Shown piece by piece: positions 48,902-61,855 of a stretch of 64,000 bases of DNA. Source of the stretch: Pseudoalteromonas shioyasakiensis. Lineage in GTDB: Bacteria > Pseudomonadota > Gammaproteobacteria > Enterobacterales > Alteromonadaceae. Position 1 is the stretch's first letter. Each line of letters starts with the position of its first letter. A program made the translations under genes and the position numbers. The notes under the pieces were generated by a model. The model saw nothing but the letters and a program-made list of their open reading frames with translations, was not told the DNA's origin and did no database searches. The DNA is taken from NCBI GenBank assembly GCA_013391845.1, contig CP058414.1, forward strand, positions 2,776,501 through 2,840,500, in the 5' to 3' direction.

Positions 48902-49087
48902 CGTTTACTCCTTCAAAAGTGATGAAAAATCAATCGTTATACTAGTTGAGTATAGGTTAACCTGTCCTGAAAATATATTTCATTGGAAAATTAATAAAAG
49001 CGCCTATTTGCCGCTGTGATTAGCATGTATTTTGGGTTATCCTTATCGACAATTTTTTATTAATTTGCAAGAAGTCTGGAATCGTAG

Positions 49088-51676
<2,589 letters not shown>

Positions 51677-51677
51677 G

Positions 51678-52169
51678 ATGGCAGCGCTTCAAGCACTGAA
51701 AAACGGACTAGCCTTTGCGCTAGTCTGTTTACTACTAACAAGTTGTGGCTTTCACTTAAAGAAAGCCTCTAATTTGCCTGAAGACTTGAAAGTGATCACC
51801 CTTGCTGGTGATGATGAAAAATCAGCGCTATTCGAATTAGTTGAGAAAGAGCTTATTGCTAGTCAAGTAAAGCTAAACGAAAGTGACAGCCTATACCCTG
51901 AGTTAATCATCCACAAAGACCGTCTAGAGCGTCAAATATTGTCATTATTTGATAATGGTCAGGTTGCTGAATATGAACTTGCCTATAGTGTAAGCTATAC
52001 CCTAAAGCGACCAGGTCAAAAAGCCATAAATCAAAGCTTTGAGCTGTATCGTAACTACCAAGACGACCCTGACAATGCCCTTGCAAAGGCAAAAGAACTT
52101 GATTTACTATTAAACGAAATTCGTAAACAAGCGAGTCGCCGTATCGTTCGTGAGTTATCACAACTCTAA
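51678..52169 (+). CDS. lptE: LPS-assembly lipoprotein LptE
   Basis: LptE (RlpB) is an outer-membrane lipoprotein that forms the LPS translocon with LptD. I chose ATG 51678, just after the leuS stop codon; an in-frame TTG at 51666 lies inside leuS. The 163-residue protein has a signal peptide with lipobox LTSC, then GFHLKKASNLPEDLKVI, the typical N-terminus. Its stop codon overlaps the holA start by one base (TAATG). Confidence 0.93.
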   Translation: MAALQALKNGLAFALVCLLLTSCGFHLKKASNLPEDLKVITLAGDDEKSALFELVEKELIASQVKLNESDSLYPELIIHKDRLERQILSLFDNGQVAEYELAYSVSYTLKRPGQKAINQSFELYRNYQDDPDNALAKAKELDLLLNEIRKQASRRIVRELSQL

Positions 52170-53209
52170 TGCGTTGTTATGCAAACCAACTTCCGAGCCA
52201 GTTAAAAAAAGGCCTAGCGCCTTTTTACATGGTCTTTGGTGAAGAGCCTTTTCAAATTGAACAGTGTGTCATGCAAATTCGCCAAGCTGCTAAACAGCAA
52301 GGCTTTGACGAGGTCATTAAATTTACCTTAATGCCAGGTTTTGATTGGCAAGAAATTGTTGCTCAATACCAGAGTATGTCGCTGTTTAGTGCTCGTACCT
52401 TAATTGAGTTTGATTTAAACGAGCAAAAACCAGGTACTCAAGGCAGCCAAATCTTTAAACAACTTGTTGAGCTTACTAATCCCGATACTATTTTGGTTTT
52501 AAAAGGTGCCAAAGCCAGCCAAGATATTCAACGCAGTGCTTGGTTTAAGGCCTTAGATAAACAAGGCTTATTCGTTCCTTGTTATCCCCTCACAGGTAAT
52601 CATCTAAGTCGTTGGTTGGATGAGCAATGTTACCGTTTAAACTTGAACCTTCATAACAATGCTAAACAAAGCTTGATTGATGCCACAGAAGGTAATTTAC
52701 TTGCCTGTCATCAAGAGCTAGAAAAACTGTCTTTACTCTACGGCAGTGAGCTAATTGACCAACAAGCCGTAATGCAAGGACTGCTTAACCAGTCTAAGTT
52801 TGATATTTTTGACTTAAGTGATGCTCTATTAAATGGCCAAGCCAAGCAAGCCGTTAAAGTAATGACTAAACTTGCCGCTGATAATACCGAAGCAATGAGT
52901 ATTTTTTGGGCTATTAACAAAGAAGCTGCAAATTTACTGGCGATGCAACATGGGCGCTTAAATGGTGCCAACATGGCTGATTTATACAAGCAATTTAATA
53001 TTTGGAAAAATCAACAAGCGATTGTTCAACAAGCCTTAAACCGCTTAAATATTAAAGTACTCGAACAAATTACAGTTCAGTTAGCTCAGTTTGATGCAGC
53101 TTATAAACAAGGGAACCTCGTAGCTCCCTACCAAGCATTAATGCACATATGCTTAATGTTTTGCCAACCAGTGGCAATACCTTTACCTTGCCACCCAGTC
53201 TTCGACTAA
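52169..53209 (+). CDS. holA: DNA polymerase III delta subunit
   Basis: HolA is the delta subunit of the clamp loader, which opens the beta clamp. The 346-residue protein has the family N-terminus MVFGEEPFQIEQCV (about 20-33) and the SLFSARTLIEFDL strand region, with a helical C-terminal collar domain. It is coupled to lptE by one-base overlap and followed by nadD after 12 bases. Confidence 0.94.
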   Translation: MRCYANQLPSQLKKGLAPFYMVFGEEPFQIEQCVMQIRQAAKQQGFDEVIKFTLMPGFDWQEIVAQYQSMSLFSARTLIEFDLNEQKPGTQGSQIFKQLVELTNPDTILVLKGAKASQDIQRSAWFKALDKQGLFVPCYPLTGNHLSRWLDEQCYRLNLNLHNNAKQSLIDATEGNLLACHQELEKLSLLYGSELIDQQAVMQGLLNQSKFDIFDLSDALLNGQAKQAVKVMTKLAADNTEAMSIFWAINKEAANLLAMQHGRLNGANMADLYKQFNIWKNQQAIVQQALNRLNIKVLEQITVQLAQFDAAYKQGNLVAPYQALMHICLMFCQPVAIPLPCHPVFD

Positions 53210-53221
53210 GAGTGACAATTC

Positions 53222-53857
53222 ATGATTGCTATTTTCGGTGGCACCTTTGACCCGATTCACTTAGGTCATATTAATATGGCCCAGCAATGCGTTCAGCAGT
53301 GTCAACTTGATACCCTTTACTTCATGCCTTGCGCTATTCCCGCTCACAAAGCTAAGCCAGGAATAAGTGATGAGCATCGAATTAACATGCTGAAACTCGC
53401 GATTGAAAACAACCCACATTTTGCTATTGATTATCGAGAGTTAAATAGAGAAGGTGCATCTTATTCGCTACTGAGCTTAAAAGAGCTTCGTGCAGAAAAT
53501 CCGTCTTCACCGATTATGTTTTTAATCGGCATGGACTCATTCAATAGCCTAGACAAGTGGTTTAAATGGCAAGAAATTGTCGAACTATGCCATATCGTTG
53601 TTTATCAACGTCCGGGTCAACACTGTCAAGTAAGTGGTGAGTTAGCGGTTTATAAAGAAAACGCTTTTACTGAGCAGCTCAGCCAACTGCAACAAACCCA
53701 TGCAGGTAAGTTATTCTTTTTAAATGGCTTACAAGTTAATGCTGCCTCAAGCGAAATCAGAAAAAAGCTGCATTTAAATGATAATATAGCGGAACTTTTA
53801 CCTACCACGGTAAGTCAATACATTGCGCAGCATCATCTTTACCAAACAGATGAATAA
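53222..53857 (+). CDS. nadD: Nicotinate-nucleotide adenylyltransferase
   Basis: NadD adenylates nicotinate mononucleotide in NAD synthesis. The 211-residue protein has the nucleotidyltransferase motif FGGTFDPIHLGHI at the N-terminus and the SSEIRKKL motif (about 178-185). FMPCAIPAHK and FLIGMDSFNSLDKW are also typical. It lies in the conserved holA-nadD-rsfS order. Confidence 0.96.
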   Translation: MIAIFGGTFDPIHLGHINMAQQCVQQCQLDTLYFMPCAIPAHKAKPGISDEHRINMLKLAIENNPHFAIDYRELNREGASYSLLSLKELRAENPSSPIMFLIGMDSFNSLDKWFKWQEIVELCHIVVYQRPGQHCQVSGELAVYKENAFTEQLSQLQQTHAGKLFFLNGLQVNAASSEIRKKLHLNDNIAELLPTTVSQYIAQHHLYQTDE

Positions 53858-53913
53858 ATACTGTCTGCGTGATAAAATAACAAATTAAGATTATTTATTT
53901 TTGAGATAACACT

Positions 53914-54231
53914 TTGGATTCTAAACAACTACTCGCATTTGCCCTTGATAAAGTCGACGATATGAAAGCCCGTGATGTGGTGCAACTTGATGTTCGTGGT
54001 AAGTCTGATATTACTGATTACTTATTAGTATGCTCAGGAAACTCTAAACGCCACGTACAATCTATTGCGGATCACGTTGCTAAAGAAGCACGCCATGCTG
54101 GAGAAGAGCCTCTCGGTTACGAAGGCCAAAACGAAGGCGAATGGGTGCTGGTTGATCTAGGTGATGTGGTTGTGCACGTAATGCAAGACCAAACTCGCGA
54201 CTTCTATGATCTAGAAAAACTTTGGGGCTAA
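53914..54231 (+). CDS. rsfS: Ribosomal silencing factor RsfS
   Basis: RsfS binds ribosomal protein L14 and blocks subunit joining when nutrients are scarce. The 105-residue protein has the family features DMKARDVVQLDVRGKSDITDYLL and EGEWVLVDLGDVVVHVM. The start is TTG 53914, giving the usual N-terminus. It precedes rlmH by 27 bases. Confidence 0.95.
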   Translation: MDSKQLLAFALDKVDDMKARDVVQLDVRGKSDITDYLLVCSGNSKRHVQSIADHVAKEARHAGEEPLGYEGQNEGEWVLVDLGDVVVHVMQDQTRDFYDLEKLWG

Positions 54232-54258
54232 CCCTTAGCAAGGACATAGGTAACCATT

Positions 54259-54729
54259 TTGAAAATACAATTGATTGCTGTTGGCACCAAAATGCCAGCA
54301 TGGGTTGAAACCGGATTCACAGAATACCAACGTCGCTTTCCGCGTGATATGCCGCTTGAGCTTATTGAAATCCCCGCTGGTAAACGTGGTAAAAATGCTG
54401 ATATCAAACGTATTTTACAACTTGAAGGTGAAAAGACCCTTGCAGCTATTCCTAAAGGTAACCGTATTGTTACTCTTGAAGTAACGGGTAAACCCATGGA
54501 TACCCACCAGTTGGCGAAAAGCATGGAAAAATGGCAGCTTGATGGTCGTGATGTCAGCTTGTTGATTGGTGGACCCGAAGGTTTAGCACCAGAGTGTATC
54601 GCAGCCTCTGAGCAAAAGTGGTCATTATCAAACCTTACACTACCGCACCCATTGGTGCGTATTATTGTTGCAGAAAGCCTATACCGAGGCTGGAGCTTGA
54701 ATAACAACCACCCTTATCATCGCGAGTAG
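54259..54729 (+). CDS. rlmH: 23S rRNA (pseudouridine-1915-N3)-methyltransferase
   Basis: RlmH methylates pseudouridine 1915 of 23S rRNA in assembled ribosomes. The 156 residues match the SPOUT-family enzyme (usually 155-156). The SAM-binding knot is seen as [14 protein letters not shown] (about 100-113) and the C-terminal [17 protein letters not shown] is nearly invariant in the family. The start is TTG 54259. It is followed by mrdA after 8 bases. Confidence 0.97.
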   Translation: MKIQLIAVGTKMPAWVETGFTEYQRRFPRDMPLELIEIPAGKRGKNADIKRILQLEGEKTLAAIPKGNRIVTLEVTGKPMDTHQLAKSMEKWQLDGRDVSLLIGGPEGLAPECIAASEQKWSLSNLTLPHPLVRIIVAESLYRGWSLNNNHPYHRE

Positions 54730-54737
54730 TAAAACCA

Positions 54738-56618
54738 ATGCGAAAACACAGACCCACGATTAGAGACCACTCGGCTGAGGCAAACTTATTTGCTCGCCGT
54801 GCCTTTGTGGGCTTTGTGTTTGTTACATTGTTAATTGGTGTGTTGCTATCTAACCTGTACAATATCCAAGTTATTGATCATCAAGATTATCAAACACGTT
54901 CGAACGATAACCGAATCAAGGTCATTCCTATTGCTCCTAACCGAGGGCTCATTTACGACAGAAATGGCGTATTATTGGCTGAGAACAAACCTGTTTACAA
55001 TCTTGAAGTGATCCCTGAAGAAGTTGACGATCTTGATAAAGCTCTAACAGAAGTAAAACAGATCATCGAAATTAGTGAGCAACAAAAGGCCGACTTTTTA
55101 GATGATATTAAGCACAATCGCCGTTTCAAAAGCCAAGTATTAAAGGCCCGTCTAGACGAGACTGAGGTAGCAAAGTTCTCTGTTAATCAGCATAAATTCC
55201 CTGGTTTTAGCATCGAAGCTCGGTTAGCTCGTTTTTACCCCTATGGTGATACCCTCACCCATGCCTTAGGTTATGTTGCCAAACTCAACAAAAAAGAACT
55301 CATTAAGCTTGAAGCAGAAGATCAAGCTACTAATTACCGTGCAACTCACGACATTGGGAAGCTTGGTATTGAGAAATATTATGAAGAGCTCCTGCATGGC
55401 ATGGTGGGTTCACAGCGTGTTGAAGTGAATAACCGTGGCCGAGTTATTCGTACATTGAGCCTTACTCCACCTGAACCAGGTCATGATTTAGTACTCACCC
55501 TGGATATTGGCCTGCAACAAATAGCCCAGCATGCTCTAAAAGATATGCGTGGTGCCGTTGTCGTACTTGATGCAAAAGATGGCGGCGTATTAGCTCTGTA
55601 TTCAAACCCCAGTTATGATCCGAACTTATTTGTACATGGGATCAGTAGTACCGACTACAAAAAGCTGCTCAACCCGGACCGGCCACTTATAAACCGAACT
55701 ACACAGGGTCGTTACGCACCAGCATCGACAGTAAAACCTCTCATGGCTATTTTAGCGCTTGAGGAAGGCCTCGTTACCGAGCAAACACAAATGTGGGATC
55801 CGGGCTTTTTTCAGATTCCAAATGTCGATCACAAATGGCGTGACTGGAGGCGTTGGGGTCATGGTCATGTTGATGTTTACAAAGCCATTGAAGAGTCTTG
55901 CGATACCTACTTTTACGACGTTGCGTATCGTTTAGGCATTACTAAAATCAGTGATTTTATGTATCAATTTGGATTTGGTGAGTTATCTGGTATTGATATC
56001 CATGAAGAAACTTCTGCAATAATGCCATCTAAAGAGTGGAAAGAAGGTCGCTTTAGAGAGTCTTGGTGGCGTGGCGATACAATTTCAGTGGGGATCGGGC
56101 AAGGTTACTGGACTGCCACACCAATGCAAATTGCTAACGCAACCAATATATTGGTAAACCGTGGACTCGATCATCCACCACATCTTGTGCAAGTAGCCAA
56201 AAAAGAAAATGAAGTAACGCAAATAAACAATGACGAAAAGCCCCCAGTGGAACTAAAAAATCCTCATCATTGGCAAATTGCTCTCGATGCTATGCATAAT
56301 ACAGTGCACAAAGTCACTGGTACTGCACATAAAGCATTTAGAGGGGCAAGTTACGACCCTGCTGGCAAAACAGGTACTGCGCAGGTGGTAAGTATCGCAC
56401 AAGGTGAACGTTACGACGCTAAGTCGCTAAAAGAGCGTCAACGAGATAACGCTATCTATGTTGGTTTTGCACCTTATAACGACCCGCAGATTGTTGTCTC
56501 TGTAGTTGTAGAAAACACTGGGGGTGGTAGTACGGTTGGAGCTCCTATTGCTCGTCAATTAATGGATTACTACTTCTCAGCTAACCCAATTCAAATTACC
56601 CAAAGTGACGCGCCATGA
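54738..56618 (+). CDS. mrdA: Penicillin-binding protein 2
   Basis: PBP2 is the transpeptidase of the rod-shape elongation machinery. The 626-residue protein has an N-terminal membrane anchor (about 25-46), a pedestal domain, and the transpeptidase domain with SxxK in ASTVKPLM (about residue 331), the second motif in EESCDTYF and KTG in GKTGTAQ (about 540). The final ATGA overlap with mrdB indicates translational coupling with its SEDS partner. Confidence 0.97.
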   Translation: MRKHRPTIRDHSAEANLFARRAFVGFVFVTLLIGVLLSNLYNIQVIDHQDYQTRSNDNRIKVIPIAPNRGLIYDRNGVLLAENKPVYNLEVIPEEVDDLDKALTEVKQIIEISEQQKADFLDDIKHNRRFKSQVLKARLDETEVAKFSVNQHKFPGFSIEARLARFYPYGDTLTHALGYVAKLNKKELIKLEAEDQATNYRATHDIGKLGIEKYYEELLHGMVGSQRVEVNNRGRVIRTLSLTPPEPGHDLVLTLDIGLQQIAQHALKDMRGAVVVLDAKDGGVLALYSNPSYDPNLFVHGISSTDYKKLLNPDRPLINRTTQGRYAPASTVKPLMAILALEEGLVTEQTQMWDPGFFQIPNVDHKWRDWRRWGHGHVDVYKAIEESCDTYFYDVAYRLGITKISDFMYQFGFGELSGIDIHEETSAIMPSKEWKEGRFRESWWRGDTISVGIGQGYWTATPMQIANATNILVNRGLDHPPHLVQVAKKENEVTQINNDEKPPVELKNPHHWQIALDAMHNTVHKVTGTAHKAFRGASYDPAGKTGTAQVVSIAQGERYDAKSLKERQRDNAIYVGFAPYNDPQIVVSVVVENTGGGSTVGAPIARQLMDYYFSANPIQITQSDAP

Positions 56619-57721
56619 TCCCATTAAATAAAAAGCGCTCAATTTGGCAGCGTCTACACCTCGATTTACCGCTACTTGTAGCCCTTTTGGCTATGATGGT
56701 TGCAAGTTTAGCGATTGTATACAGCGCCAGTGGCCAAGACTCTGCAATGATGATACGCCATGCAACGCGTATGTTTGGCGCTATTCTCGGTATGTTCATT
56801 CTCGCTCAGTTTTCGCCTAATACTTTAAAAAGCATGGTAATTCCGCTTTACTGTGTGGGGCTACTAATGCTGGTAGGAGTGTTATTATTTGGGGTTAGCT
56901 CAAAAGGAGCGCAGCGCTGGCTTGACCTAGGTGTAACCCGTTTCCAACCATCAGAATTAATGAAAATTGCTGTGCCTATGATGGTTGCTTGGTATATTGG
57001 TCGCAATCATCTTCCCCCTCGTCCACTGCATTTAATTATTGGTTTTGCCATAGTGATGGTGCCAACCATTTTAATTAAAGAACAACCCGATCTCGGTACC
57101 TCTATTTTGATAGCTAGTTCAGGTATATTTGTATTGTTTTTATCTGGGCTTAGTTGGCGCTTAATTGGCTTTTTATCAGCCTCAGTGGCATTAGCAGCTT
57201 GGCCATTTTGGCATTATGTTATGCTTGATTATCAAAAGCAGCGAGTACTTACCTTTTTGGACCCAGAAAGTGATCCTCTTGGCTCTGGGTATCACATTAT
57301 TCAATCGAAAATTGCTATAGGCTCCGGAGGAATTGAAGGTAAAGGCTGGTTACAAGGAACTCAATCGCAATTAGAGTTTTTACCCGAACGTCACACCGAT
57401 TTTATCTTTTCTGTTCTAAGCGAAGAGTTTGGCCTTTTTGGGGTTTGTTTATTGCTGTGTATGTACTTGTTTATTATTGGTCGTGGCTTGTATATTGCGG
57501 TAAACGCGCAAGATGCTTTTGGTAAACTTCTTGCCGGTGCATTAACCCTTACCTTCTTTGTTTATGTATTTGTAAATATTGGTATGGTATCTGGGTTACT
57601 GCCTGTTGTAGGCGTTCCGTTACCTCTGATAAGTTATGGTGGCACCTCAATGGTGACCTTAATGGCTGGGTTTGGCATTATTATGTCGATCGCCACCGAT
57701 AAAAGGATGCTTTTAAAATAA
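56615..57721 (+). CDS. mrdB: Rod shape-determining protein RodA, glycosyltransferase
   Basis: RodA is a SEDS-family peptidoglycan polymerase that works with PBP2. The 368-residue protein has about ten membrane spans. The SEDS signatures RFQPSELMKIAVPM (about 109-122), LIKEQPDLGTSIL (about 150-162), RHTDFIFSVLSEEFGL and GLLPVVGVPLPLISYGG are present. It overlaps mrdA by 4 bases and rlpA by 1. Confidence 0.97.
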   Translation: MIPLNKKRSIWQRLHLDLPLLVALLAMMVASLAIVYSASGQDSAMMIRHATRMFGAILGMFILAQFSPNTLKSMVIPLYCVGLLMLVGVLLFGVSSKGAQRWLDLGVTRFQPSELMKIAVPMMVAWYIGRNHLPPRPLHLIIGFAIVMVPTILIKEQPDLGTSILIASSGIFVLFLSGLSWRLIGFLSASVALAAWPFWHYVMLDYQKQRVLTFLDPESDPLGSGYHIIQSKIAIGSGGIEGKGWLQGTQSQLEFLPERHTDFIFSVLSEEFGLFGVCLLLCMYLFIIGRGLYIAVNAQDAFGKLLAGALTLTFFVYVFVNIGMVSGLLPVVGVPLPLISYGGTSMVTLMAGFGIIMSIATDKRMLLK

Positions 57722-58485
57722 TGACACAGCGAGTCAATTTCTTATTAATAGCGTTATTCTCAATGCTGCTAGCAGCATGTAGTTCTTCGCAGCAAGGTCG
57801 CTATGCTATGGAGCATGATGCTGCGCCGCTTCGTAAACCGACCGAACTTGAAATGCAAGATGCGATAGTTACCCCTGTTGTTAAAAGTGCCAGCGCCAGT
57901 CGCCCTTACGAAGTTCGTGGTAAACGCTACACGCCAATGCTTGATGAAACAGGCTATGCAGAAGAAGGCATCGCTTCATGGTATGGCCGAAAATTTCATA
58001 ATTATCACACCTCAAACGGTGAAGTCTACGATATGTTTGCAATGACAGCAGCTCATAAAACACTCCCTCTACCAAGCTTTGCCAGAGTAACAAATTTAGA
58101 TAACGGTAAATCAGTGATTGTTCGTGTTAATGACCGAGGACCGTTTCATGAAGATCGGATTATCGATTTATCTTATTCTGCGGCCTATAAATTGGGTTAT
58201 TACCGACAAGGTACAGCCCGTGTTAAGGTTGAGGCTGTTACCCTTGCAAATTCTGCCCCTCGTTTAAGCTACATTCAGGTTGCAGCGGGAAGTACTCTTG
58301 CTAATGTTGAGGCGCTCGCGTTTCAACTTCGTCAGCAATATCATGTGCCAACAAACATTGTTGAAAAAGATGGAATCTATCGATTACGTCTTGGTCCAAT
58401 AAAAGATGCCGCAGAAGCACAGGCTGTTTTAGAAAAGCTAAAACAAAACCAATTTCAGAACGCGTTCTTGCTTTACAGTGAGTAA
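57721..58485 (+). CDS. rlpA: Septal ring lytic transglycosylase RlpA-type lipoprotein
   Basis: RlpA is a lipoprotein with a double-psi beta-barrel; the Pseudomonas protein is a lytic transglycosylase acting on stem-less glycan strands. The 254-residue protein has lipobox LAAC (Cys20), the barrel domain with ASWYGRKFHNYHTSNGE and VRVNDRGPFHEDRIIDLS (about 80-165), and a SPOR-like C-terminal domain (about 178-254). The TAATG overlap couples it to mrdB. Confidence 0.93.
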   Translation: MTQRVNFLLIALFSMLLAACSSSQQGRYAMEHDAAPLRKPTELEMQDAIVTPVVKSASASRPYEVRGKRYTPMLDETGYAEEGIASWYGRKFHNYHTSNGEVYDMFAMTAAHKTLPLPSFARVTNLDNGKSVIVRVNDRGPFHEDRIIDLSYSAAYKLGYYRQGTARVKVEAVTLANSAPRLSYIQVAAGSTLANVEALAFQLRQQYHVPTNIVEKDGIYRLRLGPIKDAAEAQAVLEKLKQNQFQNAFLLYSE

Positions 58486-58530
58486 GACCTTTAGAATAGG
58501 TCAACGCAACATGTTTAACTTTAACCATTA

Positions 58531-59700
58531 ATGAGTACGATGAAATCTATAAAATATAAAATCTTAAGTGGCGTTTGTGGCCTTGTTTGCACTGCTAGCG
58601 TATTTTCTGCAACAGCCCAAATTATCCCTGCCCCACCTCAAGTTAATGCGAAAGGTTATTTCTTGGTTGATTTCACCACAGGTAAAGTAATTGCCGAAGG
58701 CGAAGCTGATACAAAGCTAGCACCTGCTAGTTTAACCAAAATGATGACCAGTTATGTTATTGGTACTGAAATCAAAGCAGGTAATATTGCTCCAACCGAT
58801 ATGGTTACAGTGAGTGAAAAAGCTTGGGCAAAGAATTTTCCTGAGTCATCAAAAATGTTTATTGAAGTAGGTAAGCAGATCAGTGTTGATGACCTTAATC
58901 ACGGTATCATTATTCAATCTGGTAACGATGCCTGTGTAGCTATGGCAGAACACATTGCTGGTAGTGAAAGTGCATTTGCTGATTTAATGAATGCGCATGC
59001 TGAAAAACTTGGCATGACTAACAGCCACTTTGTAAATAGCCACGGTTTAGATACTAACGAACACTTCACAACACCACGCGATATGGCAACATTAGGTGCG
59101 GCTCTTATTCGTGATGTACCAGATGAATACGAAGTATACGCTAAAAAATCATTTACCTTTAATGGTATCAAGCAGTACAACCGCAACTCACTGTTGTGGG
59201 ATGAAAGCATGAATGTTGACGGTATTAAAACTGGCCATACGTCTGAAGCTGGCTATAGCTTAGTCACTTCAGCAACTAAAGACGACATGCGTTTAATCGC
59301 GGTGGTTATGGGCACTGAAAGCGAGCGTGCACGAAAAGTTGAAAGCAAAAAGTTACTTAACTATGGTTTCCGCTTTTTCGAAACAATTACCCCATACAAA
59401 GCAGGCGATAGCTTTGCAGAACAACGTATTTGGATGGGTAACAAAGAAAACGTATCGCTAGGTATCTTAGAAGACACGCCAATTACTATCCCGCGTGGTC
59501 AGCGTAAAAACTTAAAAGCAAACTTCGAGCTTGATAAAACGTTAGAAGCACCTCTGGCTAAAGGAACTAAAGTAGGCACGCTTTTCTTACAGCTTGAAGG
59601 TGAAGAGATTGCTCAATACCCACTAGTTACACTAGAAGAAGTGGAAGAAGGTAGCTTCTTTAGCAAGATCTACGATTACCTGCGTTTACAAATTCAGTAA
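58531..59700 (+). CDS. dacA: D-alanyl-D-alanine carboxypeptidase (PBP5/6-type)
   Basis: This penicillin-binding carboxypeptidase trims the terminal D-alanine of peptidoglycan stems. The 389-residue protein has a signal peptide ending near ATAQ, SxxK in ASLTKMMTSYV (about residue 67), SGN in QSGNDACVAMAEH and KTG in DGIKTGHTSEAGYSLV. A C-terminal amphipathic helix (FFSKIYDYLRLQ) anchors it to the membrane. An ATG at 58540 is an alternative start. A strong terminator follows. Confidence 0.95.
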   Translation: MSTMKSIKYKILSGVCGLVCTASVFSATAQIIPAPPQVNAKGYFLVDFTTGKVIAEGEADTKLAPASLTKMMTSYVIGTEIKAGNIAPTDMVTVSEKAWAKNFPESSKMFIEVGKQISVDDLNHGIIIQSGNDACVAMAEHIAGSESAFADLMNAHAEKLGMTNSHFVNSHGLDTNEHFTTPRDMATLGAALIRDVPDEYEVYAKKSFTFNGIKQYNRNSLLWDESMNVDGIKTGHTSEAGYSLVTSATKDDMRLIAVVMGTESERARKVESKKLLNYGFRFFETITPYKAGDSFAEQRIWMGNKENVSLGILEDTPITIPRGQRKNLKANFELDKTLEAPLAKGTKVGTLFLQLEGEEIAQYPLVTLEEVEEGSFFSKIYDYLRLQIQ

Positions 59701-59720
59701 TCTGCTAGTAAAGTTTATAA

Positions 59721-59749
59721 ACGCCTTGCACCGCAAGGCGTTTTTTTTT
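59721..59749 (+). terminator. Strong terminator after dacA
   Basis: A 9-bp stem (59721-59729 with 59733-59741) encloses a 3-base loop and is followed by a run of nine Ts. Confidence 0.92.
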
Positions 59750-59883
59750 GTCTGAAAAATGATAGAATGCGCCCCATATAAGTCGCGCTGGGTCGAGTGC
59801 GTCGTAATCTAAGTTTGCTTAACGCCAAGAAATGGCAGAGAACACCTCTATTAAGCATACTCACTGTTTGAGGAGTCACCGTC

Positions 59884-60162
59884 GTGGTTCAACCTGTAAA
59901 AAATACTAAGTTTGACGAGTATTTAGATTTTCCTTGCCCATTCACATTTAAAATCATGGGTTTAGCTAATGTAAATCTAACAGATCAGATCCTAGAAAAG
60001 CTGCAACCAATTGCACCTGGCGATTATGCGCCAAAGGTAAAACCAAGCAGCAAAGGTAATTACGAATCTGTAACGCTTGTAGCTACCGTTACAAGTAAAG
60101 AGCATATTGAAGAAATTTATAACGTGATCAGCAACATCGATGACGTACGTCACATGCTATAG
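59884..60162 (+). CDS. ybeD: YbeD/DUF493 family protein
   Basis: This small 92-residue ACT-like-fold protein of the DUF493/YbeD family is found between dacA and lipB in E. coli and here. The start is GTG 59884 with GAGGAG upstream, giving [20 protein letters not shown]. The function is unknown; linkage suggests a connection with lipoate metabolism, but that is not established. lipB follows after 19 bases. Confidence 0.92.
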   Translation: MVQPVKNTKFDEYLDFPCPFTFKIMGLANVNLTDQILEKLQPIAPGDYAPKVKPSSKGNYESVTLVATVTSKEHIEEIYNVISNIDDVRHML

Positions 60163-60181
60163 ACCGATTACGGAGTAAATC

Positions 60182-60835
60182 GTGAGCGAAAGAGAATTAA
60201 TCGTTCGTCAATTAGGTCGTCAGCGTTACATGCCAATTTGGCAAAAAATGCAATCTTTTACCGACACCCGTGATGAGCACACAGCCGATGAAATTTGGCT
60301 CGTTGAGCACGAGCCTGTATTTACTCAAGGCCAAGCTGGTAAAGCTGAGCATTTATTAAATACCGGTGATATCGAAGTGATCCAAGTGGACCGTGGTGGC
60401 CAAGTAACATACCACGGACCAGGCCAGCAAATGATGTATGTGCTGTTCAACTTACGTCGTTTAAAAATTGGTGTAAGAGAGCTAGTTACATGGCTTGAAG
60501 AGTGTATTATCGACACGCTAAAAGAATATGACATTGATGCCTACGCCAAAGCAGATGCACCTGGTGTCTACGTAAACGATAGTAAAATCGCCTCATTAGG
60601 CCTTCGTGTTCGCCGCGGTTGCTCTTTCCACGGTTTAGCACTAAATGTAAACATGGATCTAGCGCCATTTTTGCGTATAAATCCATGTGGCTATGCTGGC
60701 ATGAACATGGTGCAAACAACCGACCTTAACGGTCCGCAAAACCTCGAGCAAGCAGGTGCAGGGCTTGTAAAACACATGATTAAAAAGCTTAATGCTACTG
60801 TGGTTAAGCATACTGAAGGGTTTGAAAACGAATGA
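60182..60835 (+). CDS. lipB: Octanoyl-[acyl carrier protein]:protein octanoyltransferase
   Basis: LipB transfers octanoyl groups from acyl carrier protein to lipoyl domains. The 217-residue protein has [19 protein letters not shown] (about 72-90), the catalytic Lys in [18 protein letters not shown] and the active-site Cys in [12 protein letters not shown]. The start is GTG 60182. It overlaps lipA by 4 bases. Confidence 0.96.
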   Translation: MSERELIVRQLGRQRYMPIWQKMQSFTDTRDEHTADEIWLVEHEPVFTQGQAGKAEHLLNTGDIEVIQVDRGGQVTYHGPGQQMMYVLFNLRRLKIGVRELVTWLEECIIDTLKEYDIDAYAKADAPGVYVNDSKIASLGLRVRRGCSFHGLALNVNMDLAPFLRINPCGYAGMNMVQTTDLNGPQNLEQAGAGLVKHMIKKLNATVVKHTEGFENE

Positions 60836-61797
60836 ATAAACCAGTCAAAATGGAACCAGGCGTAAAACTGCGTGATGCAGAAAAAATGGCGCTGATACCA
60901 GTTAAAGTTTTACCGACTGAAAAAAACGAAATGTTACGTAAGCCAGAGTGGCTGAAAATTCGCTTACCTAAATCAACCGAACGTATTGATGGTATTAAAC
61001 AAGCGATGCGTAAACATGGTTTGCACTCAGTTTGTGAAGAGGCATCATGCCCTAACCTATCTGAATGTTTCAACCATGGTACAGCTACCTTTATGATTTT
61101 AGGTGCTATTTGTACTCGTCGTTGTCCATTCTGTGATGTTGCACACGGCCGTCCATTAAAGCCAGATGCAGCAGAGCCTGAAAAGCTAGCGCTGACCATT
61201 AAAGACATGAAGCTAAGCTATGTTGTTATTACCTCGGTAGACCGTGATGATTTACGTGATGGTGGTGCACAGCACTTTGCTGACTGTATACGTGAAATTC
61301 GTAAGCACAACCCAGAAATCACCATTGAAATTTTAGTGCCAGATTTTCGTGGTCGTATGGACAGAGCCCTTGATATCTTAATCGAGACGCCGCCAGATGT
61401 ATTTAACCACAACCTAGAAACTGCACCGCGTTTATACAAATTAGCGCGTCCTGGTGCTGATTATAAGTGGTCACTTGAGCTTCTACGTCGTTTTAAAGAA
61501 GCGCACCCTAATGTGAAAACTAAATCAGGTTTGATGGTAGGTTTAGGTGAAGAGATTAGCGAAATCGAAGAAGTGTTACGTGACTTACGCGAGCATAACG
61601 TTGATATGCTAACAGTAGGCCAATACTTACAACCTTCTAAGCACCACTTACCTGTTAAACGCTATGTGCCGCCAGCAGAGTTTGATGCATTAAAAGACTA
61701 TGCAGACGAAATTGGCTTTACTCATGCGGCCTGTGGTCCATTTGTTCGCTCAAGCTACCATGCTGACCAACAAGCAGCTGGTAAAGAAGTGAAGTAA
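60832..61797 (+). CDS. lipA: Lipoyl synthase
   Basis: LipA inserts two sulfurs into the octanoyl chain to make lipoate. The 321-residue radical-SAM protein has the auxiliary cluster cysteines in [13 protein letters not shown] (about 68-80) and the radical-SAM motif [13 protein letters not shown] (about 95-107). It is translationally coupled to lipB and followed by a bidirectional terminator. Confidence 0.97.
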   Translation: MNKPVKMEPGVKLRDAEKMALIPVKVLPTEKNEMLRKPEWLKIRLPKSTERIDGIKQAMRKHGLHSVCEEASCPNLSECFNHGTATFMILGAICTRRCPFCDVAHGRPLKPDAAEPEKLALTIKDMKLSYVVITSVDRDDLRDGGAQHFADCIREIRKHNPEITIEILVPDFRGRMDRALDILIETPPDVFNHNLETAPRLYKLARPGADYKWSLELLRRFKEAHPNVKTKSGLMVGLGEEISEIEEVLRDLREHNVDMLTVGQYLQPSKHHLPVKRYVPPAEFDALKDYADEIGFTHAACGPFVRSSYHADQQAAGKEVK

Positions 61798-61813
61798 GAC
61801 TTCTTATAAATAT

Positions 61814-61840
61814 AAAAAGCCCGCATCAAGCGGGCTTTTT
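61814..61840. terminator. Bidirectional terminator between lipA and the TetR gene
   Basis: A perfect 11-bp stem (61814-61824 with 61830-61840) encloses the loop ATCAA, with Ts following. The genes are convergent. Confidence 0.9.
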
Positions 61841-61855
61841 TTATGAAACAGACAA